From: an uncultured Bacilli bacterium
GTDB lineage: Bacteria > Bacillota_I > Bacilli_A > RF39 > UBA660
Assembly (NCBI GenBank): GCA_947594675.1
Contig: CANQEF010000052.1
Span: 1-8,075, forward strand
Direction of reading: 5' to 3'
DNA: 8,075 nt
This document shows positions 6,529 to 8,075 of the stretch, in pieces. Under the pieces are notes generated by a model. It was not told the origin of the DNA and made no database searches. It was given only the letters and a program-made list of their open reading frames with translations. The stretch's first letter is position 1. Each line of letters opens with the position of its first letter. The position numbers and the translations under genes were made by a program.

Positions 6529-6536
6529 CCACCCCT
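6529..6536 (-). promoter_or_regulatory. Ribosome binding site that decides the sigma gene start
   Basis: The minus strand reads AGGGGTGG, 5 bases before the ATG at 6523-6521. The alternative GTG start (6532-6530) is part of this same sequence and has no separate, properly spaced ribosome site. The shorter 1334-residue product is therefore preferred. Confidence 0.7.
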
Positions 6537-6551
6537 AAGTAATATTCATAT

Positions 6552-6557
6552 ATTATA
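6552..6557 (-). promoter_or_regulatory. Candidate -10 element of the sigma gene
   Basis: TATAAT is read on the minus strand, with a start expected near 6545 and a leader of about 20 bases. A TTGACT sits at 6585-6580. It is 22 bases from this hexamer and 19 from the overlapping TATTAT (6560-6555), so the -35 assignment is unclear. That TTGACT overlaps the T-run of the murC terminator. Confidence 0.45.
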
Positions 6558-6583
6558 ATACATTTTGTGAAAAAAAGCTAGTC

Positions 6584-6607
6584 AAAAAAAACACTTAAAA
6601 AGTGTTT
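6584..6607 (-). terminator. Rho-independent terminator of murC
   Basis: Perfect 8-bp stem, aaacactt (6589-6596) and aagtgttt (6600-6607), with a 3-nt loop. On the minus strand it is followed by an uninterrupted run of Ts. It begins 2 bases after the murC stop codon and separates murC from the sigma gene. Confidence 0.85.
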
Positions 6608-6608
6608 A

Positions 6609-7916
6609 TTAAGAATTTAACTTTTCTTTAAAGGCATTTAAGATTCCATCAACATAAGCACATCCCATAAAACATACGACTGCATCCTTTTCATTTAAAA
6701 GCTTATCGATTGTTTCGATAGAGATTAATTCAGCATCTGGAATTTCCTTTGTAATAACTTCAGAAGTTATACCAGGATAATCTTCTTGTTTTTCACGATT
6801 ACAATCTATTTCGGTTAAATAAGTTTTATCAGCAGTACTTAAGACATTAATAAACTCATCTTTAAAATCACGAATTCTAGAATAAGTATTTGGTACAAAG
6901 ACAACAACTAATTTTTTATTAGGATATTTCTGTCTTACAGCATCTAGAGTAACTTTTATTTCTGTAGGATGATGGGCATAATCATCAATAATTATTGTAT
7001 CTTTGATAACTTCCTCAGCAAATCTTCTTTTAGCATTTTTAAAAGTTTTTAATAGCTTTTTAATTTCTTCTTGAGAAATTCCTAATTCCTTACATAGAAT
7101 AATAGCGGCACAGGCATTTGAAACATTATGTTTTCCAAAAAGAGGAATTGTAAAATGATCTAGAAAAATATCATTATGATATATATCAAAAGAAGAGTTT
7201 TCTTCATTTAAATCAATATTTCTTATGCTATAATCATTTTCTCTTTTAAAACCATAATATATAACATTAGTTTTGAAATTAATTTTTCTAATTTCCGGAT
7301 TATCACCATTTACAATTATTTTATTTTTGGTTTGATTAGCAAAAATTTCAAATGTCTTAGTAATATCATCTATATCTTTATAACATTCTAAATGCTCAGC
7401 CTCAATATTTGTAATAATGGCGTAAGTTGGATGATAAGCTGTAAAATGACGATTGAATTCATCACTTTCTACTACAAAATAACGATTATGTTTAGAGGCA
7501 TAACCATCACCTGCTCCAATAAAATAGTTACAGCCTAAAGTTTCACTAAGGATATGTTTAATAATAGATGCTGTGGTTGTTTTTCCATGAGTACCAGAAA
7601 CACCAATAGAATTAAATTGTTCAATTAGACTACCCATTAATTCGTTATATTTAACTATTTTTAATCCAAGTTGTTTAACTCTTTTAATCTCTTTATGTTC
7701 CTCAGTAAAAGCAACACTATAAGTAACTATAGTATCTTTATCTATTTCATGATTATTATCATAATATATTTTAATATTTCTTTTTTCTAGGCCATCCTGT
7801 GTAAATTTATGTTCTTTGGCATCATCATATCCACTTACTTCATTTCCTAAATCATAAAGTATTTGTGCTAAAGTAGACATGCCTGTTCCTTTTATTCCTA
7901 TACAGTAGTATTTCAT
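6609..7916 (-). CDS. murC: UDP-N-acetylmuramate--L-alanine ligase MurC
   Basis: A cytoplasmic ATP-dependent ligase that adds L-alanine to UDP-MurNAc, the first amino-acid step of peptidoglycan stem-peptide synthesis. It is 435 aa, the usual size and complete. The N-terminal UDP-binding domain opens with G-I-K-G-T-G-M-S (7-14). The ATP P-loop is G-V-S-G-T-H-G-K-T-T-T (105-115). The central domain carries E150-S151-D152, T169-N170-I171-E172, H175 and H263-N264. The C-terminal domain has the D-D-Y-A-H-H-P-T-E-I run (311-320). By memory of the family it resembles Bacillus MurC most. Two usually conserved C-terminal spots differ: the F-x-P-H motif reads F-V-P-N (340-343), and the G-A-G-D near the end reads G-C-A-Y (418-421). 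The start ATG has ribosome site GAGGTGAG. It is followed by its own terminator. No other mur or division genes are in view. Confidence 0.95.
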   Translation of the reverse strand: MKYYCIGIKGTGMSTLAQILYDLGNEVSGYDDAKEHKFTQDGLEKRNIKIYYDNNHEIDKDTIVTYSVAFTEEHKEIKRVKQLGLKIVKYNELMGSLIEQFNSIGVSGTHGKTTTASIIKHILSETLGCNYFIGAGDGYASKHNRYFVVESDEFNRHFTAYHPTYAIITNIEAEHLECYKDIDDITKTFEIFANQTKNKIIVNGDNPEIRKINFKTNVIYYGFKRENDYSIRNIDLNEENSSFDIYHNDIFLDHFTIPLFGKHNVSNACAAIILCKELGISQEEIKKLLKTFKNAKRRFAEEVIKDTIIIDDYAHHPTEIKVTLDAVRQKYPNKKLVVVFVPNTYSRIRDFKDEFINVLSTADKTYLTEIDCNREKQEDYPGITSEVITKEIPDAELISIETIDKLLNEKDAVVCFMGCAYVDGILNAFKEKLNS

Positions 7917-7938
7917 ATTCTCACCTCGATTAAAGTAT

Positions 7939-7969
7939 GGTAGTGTGCATAGTTTTAATACAAACTACC
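7939..7969 (-). other. Two overlapping, mutually exclusive hairpins in the murC leader
   Basis: The outer stem is ggtagt (7939-7944) with actacc (7964-7969). The inner stem is tagttt (7950-7955) with aaacta (7962-7967), with a 6-nt loop. They share 7964-7967, so only one can form. They lie 23-53 bases upstream of the murC start. On the plus strand the outer stem is followed by a T-run, but no plus-strand gene is visible to use it. Confidence 0.35.
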
Positions 7970-8010
7970 CATTTTTTCTTTATTTATCAATATTTTTATA
8001 TACTTTTTTT

Positions 8011-8035
8011 AATCACTCCCCTTTTTGGAGTAATT
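8011..8035. other. Short hairpin upstream of murC
   Basis: The stem is actcc (8015-8019) with ggagt (8027-8031), extended by three pairs beyond a C-A mismatch (8011-8013 with 8033-8035), and the loop has 7 nt. The T-run (8034-8038) follows on the plus strand only, so it looks like a plus-strand terminator with no plus-strand gene before it in the window. The stretch 7917-8075 otherwise holds no gene. Confidence 0.4.
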
Positions 8036-8037
8036 TT

Positions 8038-8067
8038 TATATAGAATTTATTATTTTAATCTATCAA
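8038..8067 (-). promoter_or_regulatory. Possible murC promoter
   Basis: The minus strand has TTGATA (8067-8062), an 18-bp spacer, and TATATA (8043-8038). It would give a leader of about 115 bases containing both leader hairpin regions. The match is modest in very AT-rich DNA, and murC could instead be read from a promoter beyond the window. Confidence 0.3.
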
Positions 8068-8075
8068 AAAATGAC

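Noticed and set aside
2519..6532. The sigma gene as the housekeeping RpoD.
   Set aside because: The core is RpoD-like, but region 1.1 is absent, two DNA-contact residues differ, and no dnaG neighbour is present. The window alone cannot settle this, so no gene symbol was given.
96..6532. Mycoplasma-type genetic code with TGA as tryptophan, prompted by the base composition.
   Set aside because: The tryptophan codons checked are TGG, the long sigma frame has no in-frame TGA, and reading through the TGA at 96-98 adds only a short tail with another TGA.
7939..7978. Plus-strand terminator (stem followed by attttttctt).
   Set aside because: There is no plus-strand gene upstream of it in the window, the stem is only 6 bp and the loop is 19 nt. 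It is treated as a leader structure of murC instead.

Overview
The window comes from a very AT-rich bacterium. G+C looks like roughly a quarter by eye; I did not compute it. It uses the standard bacterial code: tryptophans are TGG, a 1334-codon frame has no internal TGA, and one gene ends in TGA. The organism makes peptidoglycan, because it has a complete Bacillus-type murC. Together these suggest a low-GC Bacilli/Firmicutes lineage, possibly one of the uncultured host-associated, Mollicutes-adjacent groups. The lineage is inference. The cell wall and genetic code are read from the sequence.

Left part (1-2280): a divergent pair. An unrecognised 374-aa coiled-coil protein is read leftward, and a LysR-type regulator is read rightward. 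The 91-bp gap holds overlapping face-to-face promoters and a 30-bp near-palindrome. This is the classic layout of a LysR regulator controlling itself and its divergent neighbour. The regulator ends in a clear hairpin-plus-T-run terminator.

Middle (2281-2500): a leftward tRNA-Glu with anticodon CUC and an encoded CCA tail. It has its own extended -10 promoter, a short hairpin at the transcript start, and a trailer with two hairpins. The second trailer hairpin is a perfect 14-bp stem that serves as terminator. It converges with the lysR terminator.

Right part (2519-8075): two leftward genes. The distal one encodes murC (UDP-MurNAc:L-alanine ligase) and is followed by its own terminator. Next comes a separately transcribed gene for a 1334-aa sigma-70 family protein. 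That protein has a typical sigma core (regions 1.2 to 4) at residues about 214-475, an unrecognised 213-residue N-terminus, and an extension of about 860 residues after region 4. I can pick out about ten degenerate copies of one motif in the extension, spaced about 76 residues apart. The motif resembles the start of sigma region 4 itself. The sigma core also carries substitutions at two positions known from E. coli sigma-70 to contact the -10 and -35 elements. This giant, repeat-extended sigma factor is the most unusual object in the window. Its repeat architecture and possible origin by serial duplication of region 4 are my reading and need testing.

I see no mobile-element genes, CRISPR arrays or rRNA.
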